Positions 9,442 to 18,136 of a DNA stretch of 64,000 nt are shown piece after piece (positions within the stretch are counted from its first letter, which is position 1; every line of letters begins with the position of its first letter). The DNA is taken from positions 1 through 64,000 of the forward strand of contig JBJOMW010000018.1 of assembly GCA_046052145.1 (NCBI GenBank). Direction: 5' to 3'. A program made the position numbers and the translations under genes. The DNA is from Falsiroseomonas sp046052145. GTDB taxonomy: Bacteria; Pseudomonadota; Alphaproteobacteria; Acetobacterales; Acetobacteraceae. Under the pieces are notes generated by a model that saw only the letters and a list, made by a program, of their open reading frames with translations, was not told the origin of the DNA and made no database searches.

Positions 9442-9787
9442 GCCGCCCGATACCGCGGCGGTCAGCGCCGATCTCGGCGGCATCGACGCCGCAACGCGCC
9501 ACCTGCTCGCGCTGGTCGAGGCCGCACTCGCAGGTGGCCGGACGGCAGAGGTGCCAGACGCCGCCGTGCAGCGCCTCTTCGCCGCAGCGCTGCGGCTGCA
9601 TGCCCGCAAGACAGACGAAGAGCAGCGGCACTTCGCACCCATCGCCCCGGACGCCGCCGTCAGCACCACCGATGTCGCCGTCGCCGTGACGGAATTGCTG
9701 CGTGCGGCGGACCTGAACCTCTTCGACCTGTCCATGTGGGCGAGCCGTCCCCGCTACGAGCGCGACGACAACGCCGGACGGCTGTGA
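9422..9787 (+). CDS. Small protein of unknown function between Rieske and amidohydrolase genes
   Basis: A 121-aa acidic, Ala-rich protein starting MSASVAEPPDTAAVSADLGG and ending SMWASRPRYERDDNAGRL. The start ATG at 9422 overlaps the 3' end of the Rieske gene, and the amidohydrolase begins 40 nt downstream, so it is translated as part of the module. No family is recognised, no cysteine or histidine cluster, signal peptide or membrane segment is visible, and most of it looks alpha-helical (ATRHLLALVEAALAG, DAAVQRLFAAALRLHARK). The conserved position between a Rieske protein and an amidohydrolase suggests an accessory subunit (inference). Confidence 0.7.
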   Translation: MSASVAEPPDTAAVSADLGGIDAATRHLLALVEAALAGGRTAEVPDAAVQRLFAAALRLHARKTDEEQRHFAPIAPDAAVSTTDVAVAVTELLRAADLNLFDLSMWASRPRYERDDNAGRL

Positions 9788-9827
9788 TGCCGACGCCCGC
9801 CCCACCCGAAAACGAGCAGGCCGCACG

Positions 9828-11060
9828 ATGATCCCGACCTCTCCCGCCGACTTGCCGGTGATCGGCCCGAAGACCGACAGCAGCCTGATCCTCGCCCATG
9901 GTCGCCGGCAGGCCGAGCGCCGGGGCTTCGACCAGACCTTCATCGTCGACGTGGACAGCCATATCGGCGAGACCAACAACTGGCCGCAGGTCATGTCCTT
10001 CCTCGAGAATGACGCGACGCGCGAAGCGGCCTTCACCTTCGGCGGCGGCACCGGCCAGGGTGCCTTCCTGAACGACGTCCCGGGCCTCCAGTGGCAATCG
10101 GTGCATGGCCGCATCCCGCACGGCTCCGGCCTGAAGGAGAGCGTCGCCGACAACGGCGTGCCGCGCGAAGTCCAACTTGCGCGCCGTGCCATGGACGCCT
10201 TGCACCTGGACTACCAGGTCTTCTTCCCGAACGGGCTCCTGTTCCTCGGCATGCACCCGGTCCGCGAGATGGAGGAGGAACTGGCCACCGCCTATAATCG
10301 CTGGATCGTCGAGCATTTGCTGCCGCACGAGCCCCGCATGAAGGCGATGCTCTACCTGCCCTTCAACTCACCCGAGGCGTCGGAGCGCATGGTCAAGCGC
10401 TTCCTCGGCACGCCGGGCGTGGTCGGCTTCCTCGTGACCAGCACGCGCTACCAGCCGGTCCACGCCAATGAATACATGCGCACCTACGCCATGCTGGAAG
10501 AGGCCGGCATGCCAATCGGCTTCCATGCGCATCATAACTGGCACAACGAGTACACGCGGCAGCTGAACCGCTTCATCTCGATGCACGCGCTGTCCTTCGT
10601 GCTGTCGAACATGGTGCATCTGACCAATTGGGTGATCAACGGCCTGCCGGAACGGTTCCCGCGGCTGAAGCCCATCTGGATCGAGAGCGGCCTCGCTTGG
10701 GTGCCGTTCCTGATGCAGCGGCTGGACCACGAATACCTGATGCGCCGGTCGGAAGCGCCGCTGCTGAAGCGCTTGCCATCCGAATACATGCGGGAGATGT
10801 ACTATACCTCCCAGCCGATGGAGGCGCAGAACCCGAAGCTGCTGGAAGGCACCTTCGAGGCGATCGGGGCCGAGACGCAGCTGCTCTATGCGTCCGACTG
10901 GCCGCATTGGGATTTCGACGTGCCGTCGGCGATCTGGGACCTGCCGTTTCTCAGCGACCAGGGGCGCCGGAACATCCTCGGCCTCAATGCTGCGCGGCTC
11001 TTCGGCCTCGAGGTGCCAGCGCGTTACCTCTCGGCCGCCAAGGAGGTCGCGGCGGAATAG
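9828..11060 (+). CDS. Amidohydrolase family protein (PF04909, ACMSD-like)
   Basis: A 410-aa member of the 2-amino-3-carboxymuconate-semialdehyde-decarboxylase-like amidohydrolases. Metal-site features in order: DVDSHIGE near the N-terminus (replacing the usual HxH), GFHAHHNWHNEYTR in the middle, IWIESGLAWVPFLMQRLDH, and YASDWPHWDFD near the C-terminus, whose Asp is the expected catalytic/metal residue. PF04909 enzymes decarboxylate or hydrolyse carboxylated ring-cleavage products. A Bug receptor follows 59 nt downstream and a Rieske protein precedes it, an association I recall for this subfamily. With the Mo-hydroxylase and Pht5-like gene upstream, a carboxylated aromatic or heterocycle is a plausible substrate class. 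Confidence 0.88.
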   Translation: MIPTSPADLPVIGPKTDSSLILAHGRRQAERRGFDQTFIVDVDSHIGETNNWPQVMSFLENDATREAAFTFGGGTGQGAFLNDVPGLQWQSVHGRIPHGSGLKESVADNGVPREVQLARRAMDALHLDYQVFFPNGLLFLGMHPVREMEEELATAYNRWIVEHLLPHEPRMKAMLYLPFNSPEASERMVKRFLGTPGVVGFLVTSTRYQPVHANEYMRTYAMLEEAGMPIGFHAHHNWHNEYTRQLNRFISMHALSFVLSNMVHLTNWVINGLPERFPRLKPIWIESGLAWVPFLMQRLDHEYLMRRSEAPLLKRLPSEYMREMYYTSQPMEAQNPKLLEGTFEAIGAETQLLYASDWPHWDFDVPSAIWDLPFLSDQGRRNILGLNAARLFGLEVPARYLSAAKEVAAE

Positions 11061-11119
11061 GACCCGCATCGGGCAAGGTGCGGCCCCACGACAACAAACG
11101 CACCAGGGGAGGGAGAGAC

Positions 11120-12121
11120 ATGCAGCGGACATCATTGCGCCGCAGGGCCCTGCTGACCGGTCTCGTCGGCGGATCCACCCTTGCGCTTCCGGCCTTGGCG
11201 CAGACCGGCGCGGCTGCGTGGCCAGATCGGCCCATCCGCATGATCATTCCCTGGCCGCCGGGCGGCGGGAACGACATCGTCGGCCGCATGGTGGCAGAGC
11301 GGCTCAGCATCGCCCTTGGCAAATCCGTCGTGCCGGAAAACCGCGGCGGCTCCAACGGCGTGATGGGCGCGGAGATGGTCGCGAAGTCCCGCCCTGACGG
11401 CTACACGCTGATGTTCCACTCGGTGACGTCGCATGTGGTCAATCCGGCCATCTTCCCGCGCCTGCCCTACGACACCGATCGCGACTTCATCCCTGTGGCG
11501 ATCCCGGGCCAGACGCCGCTCGCCGTGCAGGTCAATCTGCGCCAGCCGATCCACACGATGGAGGAATTCGTCGCGTATGCGCGGGAGAATCCCGGCCGGC
11601 TCAGCTATGGCTCCTTCGGCAATGGCAGCGGCGCGCACCTCGCGGGAGAGATGCTGAAGCAGCGCTTCGGGCTCGACATGGTGCATGTGCCCTATCGCGG
11701 CGGCGCGCCGGCGCTGGCCGACACGATTTCAGGCGTGCTGCCGGTCAATATCGGCGGGGTGAACACCACCAATGCTGCGATCCGCGCAGGACTGATCCGC
11801 ACCCTGGCGGTGACCTCCGCGCAGCGTTCAGGCTTCCTGCCCGATACGCCGACGGTGGAGGAAGCACTGCGCGTCAACGACTTCGACGTTGCTGTTGTCT
11901 CCGGCCTCTGGGCGCCGGCCGGCACGCCGGAGCCGATCGTCGAGCGCCTGGCCGATGAGGTGGCCGCGATGATGCGCGATCCTGCGATGCAGCCGCGCTT
12001 CATGGAAGCAGGGGTGGAGCCGCTGCCGCCGATGACGCCAAGCGCACGGGCGGCCTTTGTCGCCTCTCAGGGCGAGATTCTTCGGCGCGTGGTGCGCGAC
12101 GCCCGAATCACGATGGACTAA
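11120..12121 (+). CDS. Bug/TctC-family periplasmic receptor 2
   Basis: A 333-aa Bug receptor. ATG at 11120 follows a GGGGAGGGAG purine run (11107-11115). Signal peptide MQRTSLRRRALLTGLVGGS...LALPALAQ with a twin-Arg-like RRR. The mature domain has IIPWPPGGGNDIVGRM, ENRGGSNGVMGAEMV, DGYTLMFHSV, and HVPYRGGAPALADT, all family landmarks. It closes the run begun by the Mo-hydroxylase, Rieske and amidohydrolase genes and is convergent with the LysR gene (24-nt gap). Probably delivers a carboxylate substrate of that module. No cognate membrane subunits nearby. Confidence 0.93.
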   Translation: MQRTSLRRRALLTGLVGGSTLALPALAQTGAAAWPDRPIRMIIPWPPGGGNDIVGRMVAERLSIALGKSVVPENRGGSNGVMGAEMVAKSRPDGYTLMFHSVTSHVVNPAIFPRLPYDTDRDFIPVAIPGQTPLAVQVNLRQPIHTMEEFVAYARENPGRLSYGSFGNGSGAHLAGEMLKQRFGLDMVHVPYRGGAPALADTISGVLPVNIGGVNTTNAAIRAGLIRTLAVTSAQRSGFLPDTPTVEEALRVNDFDVAVVSGLWAPAGTPEPIVERLADEVAAMMRDPAMQPRFMEAGVEPLPPMTPSARAAFVASQGEILRRVVRDARITMD

Positions 12122-12145
12122 GGGCGGCGCGCGCCTCGGTGCCGC

Positions 12146-13036
12146 TCATACCGTGGCCGCACGCGCCTGCAGGAAACGCAGCAGCGCGGCGGCCGGGGGC
12201 TTCGGCACCAGCATGGGATCATGGCAGGCCGCGAGCTCGAACTCGGCCCAGTCATCCGTCAGCCGCACCGATGCAAGGCCGCTGACCGGCCGCCGCTCGA
12301 GCGCCGGCGACGGCAGCAATCCGAAGCCGACGCCGGCGCGCACGAGTTCGACCACCGAATCGAAGCTGCGCACTGCCGTGGCGAGCCCCGGCATGGCCGT
12401 CAGTGCGGGGGCCATCCCATCGGGCACCATCAGCGCGCTGCCGGGGATGCGTCCGACCTGAGGGAGCGCCGCCGCCTCCGCCCAGGCGATCTCACCCGCC
12501 CCGGCCAGGTGATGATCGGCGGGGACGACCAGCACCATCCGCGTGCGGCGCCAGGGCAGCACAGCCAGTTGCCGCCCGATGCGCGAGGCGGCGGCGATGC
12601 AAAGATCGGCACGGCCTGCCAGCACATCGGCGATCGCGTCCTGGCTGATGCGCTCGGCCAACTCGACGCGAACGCCGGGGTGCGCCGCACGGAACACTAC
12701 CAGATCCTCGGCCAGGCCCAGCAGCAGAGCGCTGGTATTGGCCACGATCCGCACGACACCGCGGCCTTCCGCAACTGCGACCTCCCGCGCCATTGCGGCG
12801 ACGCGCTCGGCGATATCCGCGGCGCAGCTCGCAACGACAGCGCCGGCCGGGGTCAGTTCCACCCCTTCGCGCCCACGCACCACCAGCCGCACCCTCAGCC
12901 GCGCCTCTAGCTCTGCGATGCGCTTGCTGACGGCGGAGGTGGTGAGGTGCAACAGCGTCGCGCTGCGCGAAAAGCTGCCGGTTTCGCCCACCGAACTCAG
13001 CACGCGCAGGCTGAACAGGTCGAGCCGGTCAGTCAC
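12146..13036 (-). CDS. LysR-family transcriptional regulator
   Basis: A 296-aa LysR regulator. N-terminal winged helix-turn-helix: LDLFSLRVLSSVGETGSFSR with TTSAVSKRIAELEARL as recognition region, then a linker and a C-terminal type-2 periplasmic-binding effector domain (from about residue 90). GTG at 13036 is preferred: GGAGGA lies 9 nt upstream in the mRNA and the result is a normal LysR length; an upstream in-frame ATG would add 14 unusual residues that include that ribosome site. It is downstream of and co-directional with the SDR/Mo-hydroxylase/Bug/cupin genes (187-nt gap), which are its likely targets, although the convergent Bug gene is equally close. Confidence 0.9.
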   Translation of the reverse strand: MTDRLDLFSLRVLSSVGETGSFSRSATLLHLTTSAVSKRIAELEARLRVRLVVRGREGVELTPAGAVVASCAADIAERVAAMAREVAVAEGRGVVRIVANTSALLLGLAEDLVVFRAAHPGVRVELAERISQDAIADVLAGRADLCIAAASRIGRQLAVLPWRRTRMVLVVPADHHLAGAGEIAWAEAAALPQVGRIPGSALMVPDGMAPALTAMPGLATAVRSFDSVVELVRAGVGFGLLPSPALERRPVSGLASVRLTDDWAEFELAACHDPMLVPKPPAAALLRFLQARAATV

Positions 13037-13223
13037 GTGAACCAGTCCTCCCCCCATGAGGGCCGCACTTGGCGACAAGGTTCAGCCTATGCTGCTGCCG
13101 CGAGAGCGCAACGGGGGCCTGACCTTGGACCTAGCCCGCTGCTCGCCCGCCTGGCGCGCGGCCGCTGCAATCGTCGGCATCATAACCCTCAACAGCGACC
13201 GCCGCGCCGCATCGCGCCTCGCC

Positions 13224-13970
13224 TCAGGCAGCGGTGAGGCCGCCATCGACGGCAAGGATCTGGCCCGTGACGCCCGCGGCCTCGGCCCCGCCAAGGTAGC
13301 GCACGGCGGCGGCGACATCCTCCGGCGTCGGGAAGCGGCGCTGGGGGATCCGCGCGAGCATCGCGGCGCGGCGGCCAGGATCGGCGAGCATCTGCTCGCG
13401 CGACGGGGTGAGGATGGTGGCGGGCGCGACGGCGTTCACGCGCGGTCCGCTCTCGGCCCACTCGATGGCCAGCATGCGCGTCATCTGCACGATGCCGCCC
13501 TTCGAGATGCCATAGACGGACCGTCCCGCGAGGCCGGTCAGGCCATGGGTGGAGGCGATCATCACAACCGCGCCCCCGCGCCCGGCCGCGATGCAACGCC
13601 GGGCGTAACCCGTGCTGAGGAAGTAGGTGCCCTTAAGGTTCACATCCATCACGGCGTCCCATTCCTCCCAGCCGAACTCGACGGCAGGGCGGTTGAGCGT
13701 GAAGGCCGCGTTGTTCACCAGCAGATCCAGTGGGCCGAGCGCCTCCTCGGCGGCGCCAAGGGCGGCCTCGATCGAGCCGTGGTCGCGCAGGTCGAGTGCA
13801 AGCGCCAAGGCGCGTGCGCCGGCCGCTGCGATATCGGCACAGGTGCCCTCCAGCATGCCGGTGGAGAGATCGGTCACCGCGACGTCGTGGCCGTGCCGCG
13901 CGAGGTCGAGCGCGATGGCACGACCCAGCCCGTCGCTCGCGCCGGTAACAAGGGCGACGCGGCGGCTCAT
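13224..13970 (-). CDS. Short-chain dehydrogenase/reductase
   Basis: A 248-aa classical SDR. TGASDGLGRAIALDL near the N-terminus is the TGxxxGxG dinucleotide-binding motif; LVNNAAF is the NNAG-like motif; the catalytic Tyr-Lys pair is in SVYGISKGG with Ser in MIASTHGLTG. DLS after the second strand (VAVTDLS) carries an Asp, which usually selects NAD(H). ILAVDGGLTAA is the usual C-terminus. The gene overlaps the upstream Mo-hydroxylase gene by 4 nt, so hydroxylation of a substrate followed by oxidation of the alcohol to a ketone fits, though the substrate is unknown. Confidence 0.9.
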   Translation of the reverse strand: MSRRVALVTGASDGLGRAIALDLARHGHDVAVTDLSTGMLEGTCADIAAAGARALALALDLRDHGSIEAALGAAEEALGPLDLLVNNAAFTLNRPAVEFGWEEWDAVMDVNLKGTYFLSTGYARRCIAAGRGGAVVMIASTHGLTGLAGRSVYGISKGGIVQMTRMLAIEWAESGPRVNAVAPATILTPSREQMLADPGRRAAMLARIPQRRFPTPEDVAAAVRYLGGAEAAGVTGQILAVDGGLTAA

Positions 13971-16303
13971 CGGAAGCTGCTCCCTTCGATCGCGCGCCAG
14001 ATGCGCTCCGGCGTCGCGGGCATGTCCACATGCGTCACGCCGAGCGGGCGCAGCGCATCCACCAGCGCGTTGATCACGCAGGCCAGCGCGCCGACCGTCC
14101 CCGCCTCGCCTGCGCCCTTCGCACCAAGCGGATTATGCGCGGTCAGCACCTCGTTGCTCCGGCAGGCGATGAAGGGAAGATCAAGGGCACGCGGCATCGC
14201 GTAGTCCATGAAGGAGCCGGTGAGCAGCTGGCCGGATGCCGCATCGAAGCGGATCGCCTCGCCGATGATCTGGCCCACGCCCTGAGCGACGCCGCCCTGG
14301 ATCTGGCCCTTCACGAGCTTCGGATTGATCACGCGGCCCACATCGTCCACGACGACATAGCGCGTGATGCGCCAGGCGCCCGTCTCGGGGTCCACCTCCA
14401 CCTCGCAGGCGTGGCAGCCATTGGGGAAGGTGGCGGCATCCGGCGCGACAATCGCCTTCTCCGACAGGCCGAGCCCACCGATGCGCTGCGGAGGCAGCGT
14501 GTAGGCAAGGCGCGCAACGTCGCGCATGGACAGGCGCGCATCGGTGCCGGCCACGGCGAAACCCTCTGTGCCGAACTCGATATCCGCCTCGGCGCATTCC
14601 AGGCGCTGGGCAGCGATGCGCTTGCCGCGCGCGACGATCGCCTCAGCCGCGCGAGAGAGCGCGGCGCCAGCGGCAACGACCGAGCGCGAGCCGAATGTCC
14701 CGGTGCCGTGTTCGATCTGCTCCGTGTCGCCGAAGCGGATCCGGATCGCCTCCGGCGTCAGGGCCAGCATGTCGGCGGCGATCTGGGCGAAGGTGGTCAC
14801 ATGGCCCTGGCCCTGGGAATGGACACCGAGCGTCACCGTCGCCGCACCTGTCGCGTCGAAGGTGATGTCGGCGCTCTCGGTCAGGCAGCCGGTGATCGGA
14901 CCGTTCGCGATCTCGATGGCATTGGCGATGCCGAAGCCAAGCAGCCGGCCTCGTGCCTTCGTTTCGGCGCGGCGGGCAGGCAGTGTCGCGACGGCGGCAA
15001 CCTCCAGCGCGTCGTCCATGTTGCGCTCGAATTCGCCGGAATCGTAAGTGAACATGAAGCCCGTATTCCAGGGCATCTGGTCCGGCGCGATCAGGTTGCG
15101 GCGGCGAAGCTCTGCCGGGTCAAGGCCGAGCTGGCCCGCGGCAACGTCGAGCGCGCGCTCGATCGCATAGGTCGCCTCGGGCCGACCAGCGCCGCGATAG
15201 GGAGAGGTCGGCTGGGTGTGAGTGAAAACGCCGCGCACGCGCGCATGCACGCGCCGGCAGCGATAGACGCCGGAGAGCCCGCCGAGGTTGTTCACCGGCA
15301 CATGCGTCCCGTTCCAGGACAGATAGGCGCCGAGATTCGAATCGCATTCGTACAGCAGCGCCTGGATGATCCCGTCCGCGTCGAGGCCGAGCGTGACGGT
15401 GGCCTGCATGTCGCGCGCATGGTGGTCGCCAAGGAAGGCCTCGCTCCGATCGGCAATCCACAGCACCTCCCGCCCGGTGCGCCGGGCGGCCAGCAAGGCC
15501 AGGCCGAATTCCGGGAAGGGCGATTCCTTCAGTCCGAAGGCGCCACCGACATCAGGCGAGATCACGCGCAGCCGATGACCAGGAATGCCGAGCACGCGGT
15601 CGGCGTATTCTTCCCGTATGTAATGGGGGTTCTGCAGCGGCGCGATGAGGGTGTAGCTCTCCTCCGCCGCATCCCAGCGCGCCAACGCCGCGCGGGTCTC
15701 CATCGGCGCGGCGGTCACGCGGCTGATCGGGTAGGTCAGCGTGACACGGTGCGGCGCGGCCTCGAGCGCCGCCAGCACCGCGGCACGGTCCCCGACATCC
15801 TGAGCGAAGCAGATATTGCCCGGCGCCTCCGCCCACACCGTGGGTGCATCGGGCTGCACGGCGTCGCGAAGGTCGGTGACAGAGGGCAGCAGCTCCCAAT
15901 CGATCCCGATCGCCTCGGCCGCGTCCTTTGCCTGGGCCAGCGTGTCCGCGACGACGGCTGCCACCGCATCCCCCACAAAGCACGCGCGCGTCGAGAGCGA
16001 GCGATAGGGCGGCACGAAGTTCGGCGACCCGTCCGGCGCGGTCCGCCGGATCTTGGACGTGAAGCTGCCGAGCCGCGCAACCTCCGGATCGTCCGGGGTC
16101 AGCACCAGCCGCACACCGGGCATGCGCGAGGCAGCTGCGATATCGTAGCCGCGGATGCGCGCAGCCGCGTGGGGCGACCGCAGCACGACAAGGCGGCATG
16201 CATCCGCGGCCGCGAGGTCGGCCGTGTAGCGGCCGAGCCCGGTGAGCAGCCGGCGATCCTCCGTGCGAGGAAGCGACCGGCCGACGAAACGCCAGCTGCT
16301 CAA
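13967..16303 (-). CDS. Xanthine dehydrogenase-family molybdopterin-binding large subunit (CoxL-like)
   Basis: A 778-aa protein beginning FVGRSLPRTEDRRLLTGLGR, the usual start of CoxL/XdhB-type large subunits. Landmarks: DVGGAFGLKESPFPEF, PYRGAGRPEATYAIERALD, HSQGQGHVTTFAQIAAD and near the C-terminus GAKGAGEAGTVGALA, whose Glu is the catalytic base. It carries PYRGAGRPEA, not the AYxCSFR active-site loop of true CO dehydrogenases, so it is a general (form II-like) hydroxylase. No 2Fe-2S or FAD subunit is encoded beside it, which is unusual for this type. The start follows the Bug stop by 7 nt and the end overlaps the SDR start by 4 nt, so all are one operon. Confidence 0.9.
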   Translation of the reverse strand: MSSWRFVGRSLPRTEDRRLLTGLGRYTADLAAADACRLVVLRSPHAAARIRGYDIAAASRMPGVRLVLTPDDPEVARLGSFTSKIRRTAPDGSPNFVPPYRSLSTRACFVGDAVAAVVADTLAQAKDAAEAIGIDWELLPSVTDLRDAVQPDAPTVWAEAPGNICFAQDVGDRAAVLAALEAAPHRVTLTYPISRVTAAPMETRAALARWDAAEESYTLIAPLQNPHYIREEYADRVLGIPGHRLRVISPDVGGAFGLKESPFPEFGLALLAARRTGREVLWIADRSEAFLGDHHARDMQATVTLGLDADGIIQALLYECDSNLGAYLSWNGTHVPVNNLGGLSGVYRCRRVHARVRGVFTHTQPTSPYRGAGRPEATYAIERALDVAAGQLGLDPAELRRRNLIAPDQMPWNTGFMFTYDSGEFERNMDDALEVAAVATLPARRAETKARGRLLGFGIANAIEIANGPITGCLTESADITFDATGAATVTLGVHSQGQGHVTTFAQIAADMLALTPEAIRIRFGDTEQIEHGTGTFGSRSVVAAGAALSRAAEAIVARGKRIAAQRLECAEADIEFGTEGFAVAGTDARLSMRDVARLAYTLPPQRIGGLGLSEKAIVAPDAATFPNGCHACEVEVDPETGAWRITRYVVVDDVGRVINPKLVKGQIQGGVAQGVGQIIGEAIRFDAASGQLLTGSFMDYAMPRALDLPFIACRSNEVLTAHNPLGAKGAGEAGTVGALACVINALVDALRPLGVTHVDMPATPERIWRAIEGSSFR

Positions 16304-16310
16304 CTTGGTC

Positions 16311-17291
16311 CTACTCCACCCGTCCGATGCGGTTCACCACGGCGTCCACGCGGCGGCCATCCGCCGCAAGGAAGTCGGCGAAGGCCTGTCCCTCGCGGTG
16401 GTCGAGAACCAGCCCGGCCCCCTCGAGCTGGCGCAGCATCTCAGGGTCGCGCGTGATGGCGGCGACCGACTGGCGCAGCCGCGCCTGAATGGCGGGCTCC
16501 GCCGCAGCCTGGGTGAAGAAGCCGACCCAGAGGTAGAACTCGACATTGGCAAAGCCGAGTTCCATCGCGGTCGGGACGTCGGGCAGCAATGCCACCCGGC
16601 GCGCGCCGGTGTTCACCAGGGCCCGCATCTGGCCCTGCCGGATATAGGGGGCGACCACCGCCGGCGTGCTCGCCGTGGCCGAGACATGCCCGCCGAGCAC
16701 CGCCGCCAGGGCGGGGCCGCCGCCGGCGAAGGGGACATGGTTCAGCTGGAAGCTGCCGGCCTGGGCCAGCATCTCAAAGGGGATGTGCACGGCGCTGTAG
16801 GGGCCGGAGGAGCCATAGGGGATCTGCCCCGGGCGGCGCCGCGCATCCTCGACATAGTCCATCCATGTCCGCCAGGGCGCGTCCGCCTTGACCACGATGA
16901 TCAGCGGATCGGCCGTGAGCAGCGCAACCGGGGCGAGCGCCTGCCGGTCGAAGCTCGGCTGCCGCCCGAACAGCGCATCCGCCGGCGGGATAGAGGACCA
17001 GGCGACATGGGCGATCAGCCCCGTATAGCCATCCGGGCGCGACTGCGCCGCGGCCTGCATACCGATCGCGCCTCCCGCCCCGCCGCGGTTCTGCAGCACC
17101 ACCGACTGGTTCCAGTGCCGCTGCAACGCCGCGCCAAAGGGCCGCGCGATGAGGTCCGTCGCGCCGCCCGGCGGGAAGGGCACGATGATGTTCACCGCCC
17201 TGTTCGGAAAATCCGCCTGGCCGAAAGCAGGCGCCGCTGCGGCCGCGAGGGGCAGTGCGAGCGCCGCGCGCCGTGTGAAGGTCATGGACAT
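16311..17291 (-). CDS. Bug/TctC-family periplasmic receptor 3
   Basis: A 326-aa Bug receptor with signal peptide MSMTFTRRAALALPLAAAAA...FGQ and mature start FPNRAVNIIVPFPPGGATD. Further landmarks: LQNRGGAGGAIGMQ, DGYTGLIAHV, IPYGSSGPYSAVH and HVPFAGGGPALAA. ATG at 17291 is chosen because GGAG lies 7 nt upstream; the open frame extends further but would overlap the cupin gene. A second ATG two codons later is equally possible. It sits 4 nt after the cupin and 7 nt before the Mo-hydroxylase large subunit, in one operon. Ligand unknown. Confidence 0.92.
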   Translation of the reverse strand: MSMTFTRRAALALPLAAAAAPAFGQADFPNRAVNIIVPFPPGGATDLIARPFGAALQRHWNQSVVLQNRGGAGGAIGMQAAAQSRPDGYTGLIAHVAWSSIPPADALFGRQPSFDRQALAPVALLTADPLIIVVKADAPWRTWMDYVEDARRRPGQIPYGSSGPYSAVHIPFEMLAQAGSFQLNHVPFAGGGPALAAVLGGHVSATASTPAVVAPYIRQGQMRALVNTGARRVALLPDVPTAMELGFANVEFYLWVGFFTQAAAEPAIQARLRQSVAAITRDPEMLRQLEGAGLVLDHREGQAFADFLAADGRRVDAVVNRIGRVE

Positions 17292-17295
17292 GGTC

Positions 17296-17856
17296 TCACT
17301 CCGCCGCCTGGATGCCGTGCACTTGGCCGCTCGCGTCGCGGGAGATGCCCATCGCCGCCGCGCGCGCCAGCACCCCTGGCTCCCACGCGACCTTGCCCGC
17401 ATCCGGCCCACCGATGATCGTCAGCAGCGTCCCCCTGCCCTCGCCAACATGGCGAAAGCCGCGATAAACGCCGACCGGGACATGGATGCAGTCGAAGGGC
17501 TGCAGCACGAGCGACTTCTCGCCCTCCGGCGTCTGCCAGTAGACCTCCCACGGGCCGATGAGGGGCATGAAGACCTCCTCCGTCGTGTGGGAATGGAGAG
17601 AGGCGCCGTTGCCCTTCTCGGCCTGGATCATGCCGAGGTTGAAGCCGGTCGCCGGCAGCGGGATGTTCGGCTTCAGATCGGGCACATCGTCACGCTCGAC
17701 GACGCCCATGCCGATCAGATTGATCTTGAAGCGCCGGCCGCCGGGCAGCTTCGAATCCACGAACGCCTCTTCGGAGCCGCGCAGCCTGTCGAAGCGGGCC
17801 ACGAAGCGTTCCATCTCGGCGACAGACATGTTGTTCGGATCGGCTGTTGAAGCCAT
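17296..17856 (-). CDS. Cupin-domain protein
   Basis: A 186-aa single cupin. The first cupin motif is in ASLHSHTTEEVFMPLIGPW (metal-binding His, His, Glu) and the second in DCIHVPVGVYRGFRHVGEG (final His), giving a 3-His/1-Glu metal site. Such proteins serve as dioxygenases, isomerases or lyases, and the class cannot be decided here. ATG at 17856 is used because GGGAGGGG lies about 8-15 nt upstream; longer in-frame extension would run into the repeat-bearing spacer. It is the first gene of a five-gene minus-strand set (cupin, Bug, Mo-hydroxylase, SDR, and probably LysR), so the promoter should lie in 17857-18000. Confidence 0.85.
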   Translation of the reverse strand: MASTADPNNMSVAEMERFVARFDRLRGSEEAFVDSKLPGGRRFKINLIGMGVVERDDVPDLKPNIPLPATGFNLGMIQAEKGNGASLHSHTTEEVFMPLIGPWEVYWQTPEGEKSLVLQPFDCIHVPVGVYRGFRHVGEGRGTLLTIIGGPDAGKVAWEPGVLARAAAMGISRDASGQVHGIQAAE

Positions 17857-18023
17857 CGCGACTGCCCCTCCCTCAAGCGACCTTTTTGGCCTTGTTGGTC
17901 GATGAAGGGTGGGCGGCGCCGCGCAGGGTGTCAACGCGCACGGCGGCACGGACCACCCCAGCTCAACACGTACCCTTTTTTTTCGTTCTGGCACGCGAGG
18001 CCGCAGTTGGGGTCGGCCAGTAA

Positions 18024-18055
18024 AAAAGCCGCTCTGCGTGTTCAGAACGGCTTTT
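18024..18055. terminator. Stem-loop flanked by A/T tracts, likely bidirectional terminator
   Basis: AAAAGCCG (18024-18031) pairs perfectly with CGGCTTTT (18048-18055); after one mismatch a further four pairs (TCTG/CAGA) leave a 6-nt loop CGTGTT. A-tract on the left and T-tract on the right give U-runs on either strand, as in bidirectional intrinsic terminators. It lies downstream of the minus-strand IclR gene and upstream of the cupin operon, so it could stop IclR transcripts before the cupin operon promoter. Confidence 0.7.
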
Positions 18056-18085
18056 CTCGGTTTGGTGGAGAAGTATTGGGAACGT

Positions 18086-18136
18086 TGGATGCGGGGACAG
18101 GCAGCCACCGACAGTTGCGGATCGTATGCCGGGTCT
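18086..18136. repeat. Dispersed repeat family 2, copy 1
   Basis: About 50 nt beginning TTGGATGCGGGGACAGG and continuing through GCCACCGACAGTTGC to GCCGGGTCTGA. The same string, with few changes, recurs at 61248-61300 (ATGCGGGGACAGGAAGCCAC, then CGACAGTTGCTGATCG). Both copies are intergenic. It shares the core GATGCGGGGAC with repeat family 1 but diverges after it. Confidence 0.75.

Noticed and set aside
13967..16303. Aerobic CO dehydrogenase (CoxL form I)
   Set aside because: The AYxCSFR active-site loop is replaced by PYRGAGRPEA, and CoxM/CoxS are not adjacent.
14030..16456. 808-codon plus-strand frame opposite the Mo-hydroxylase
   Set aside because: No recognisable domain; the minus strand encodes a full xanthine dehydrogenase-type subunit.
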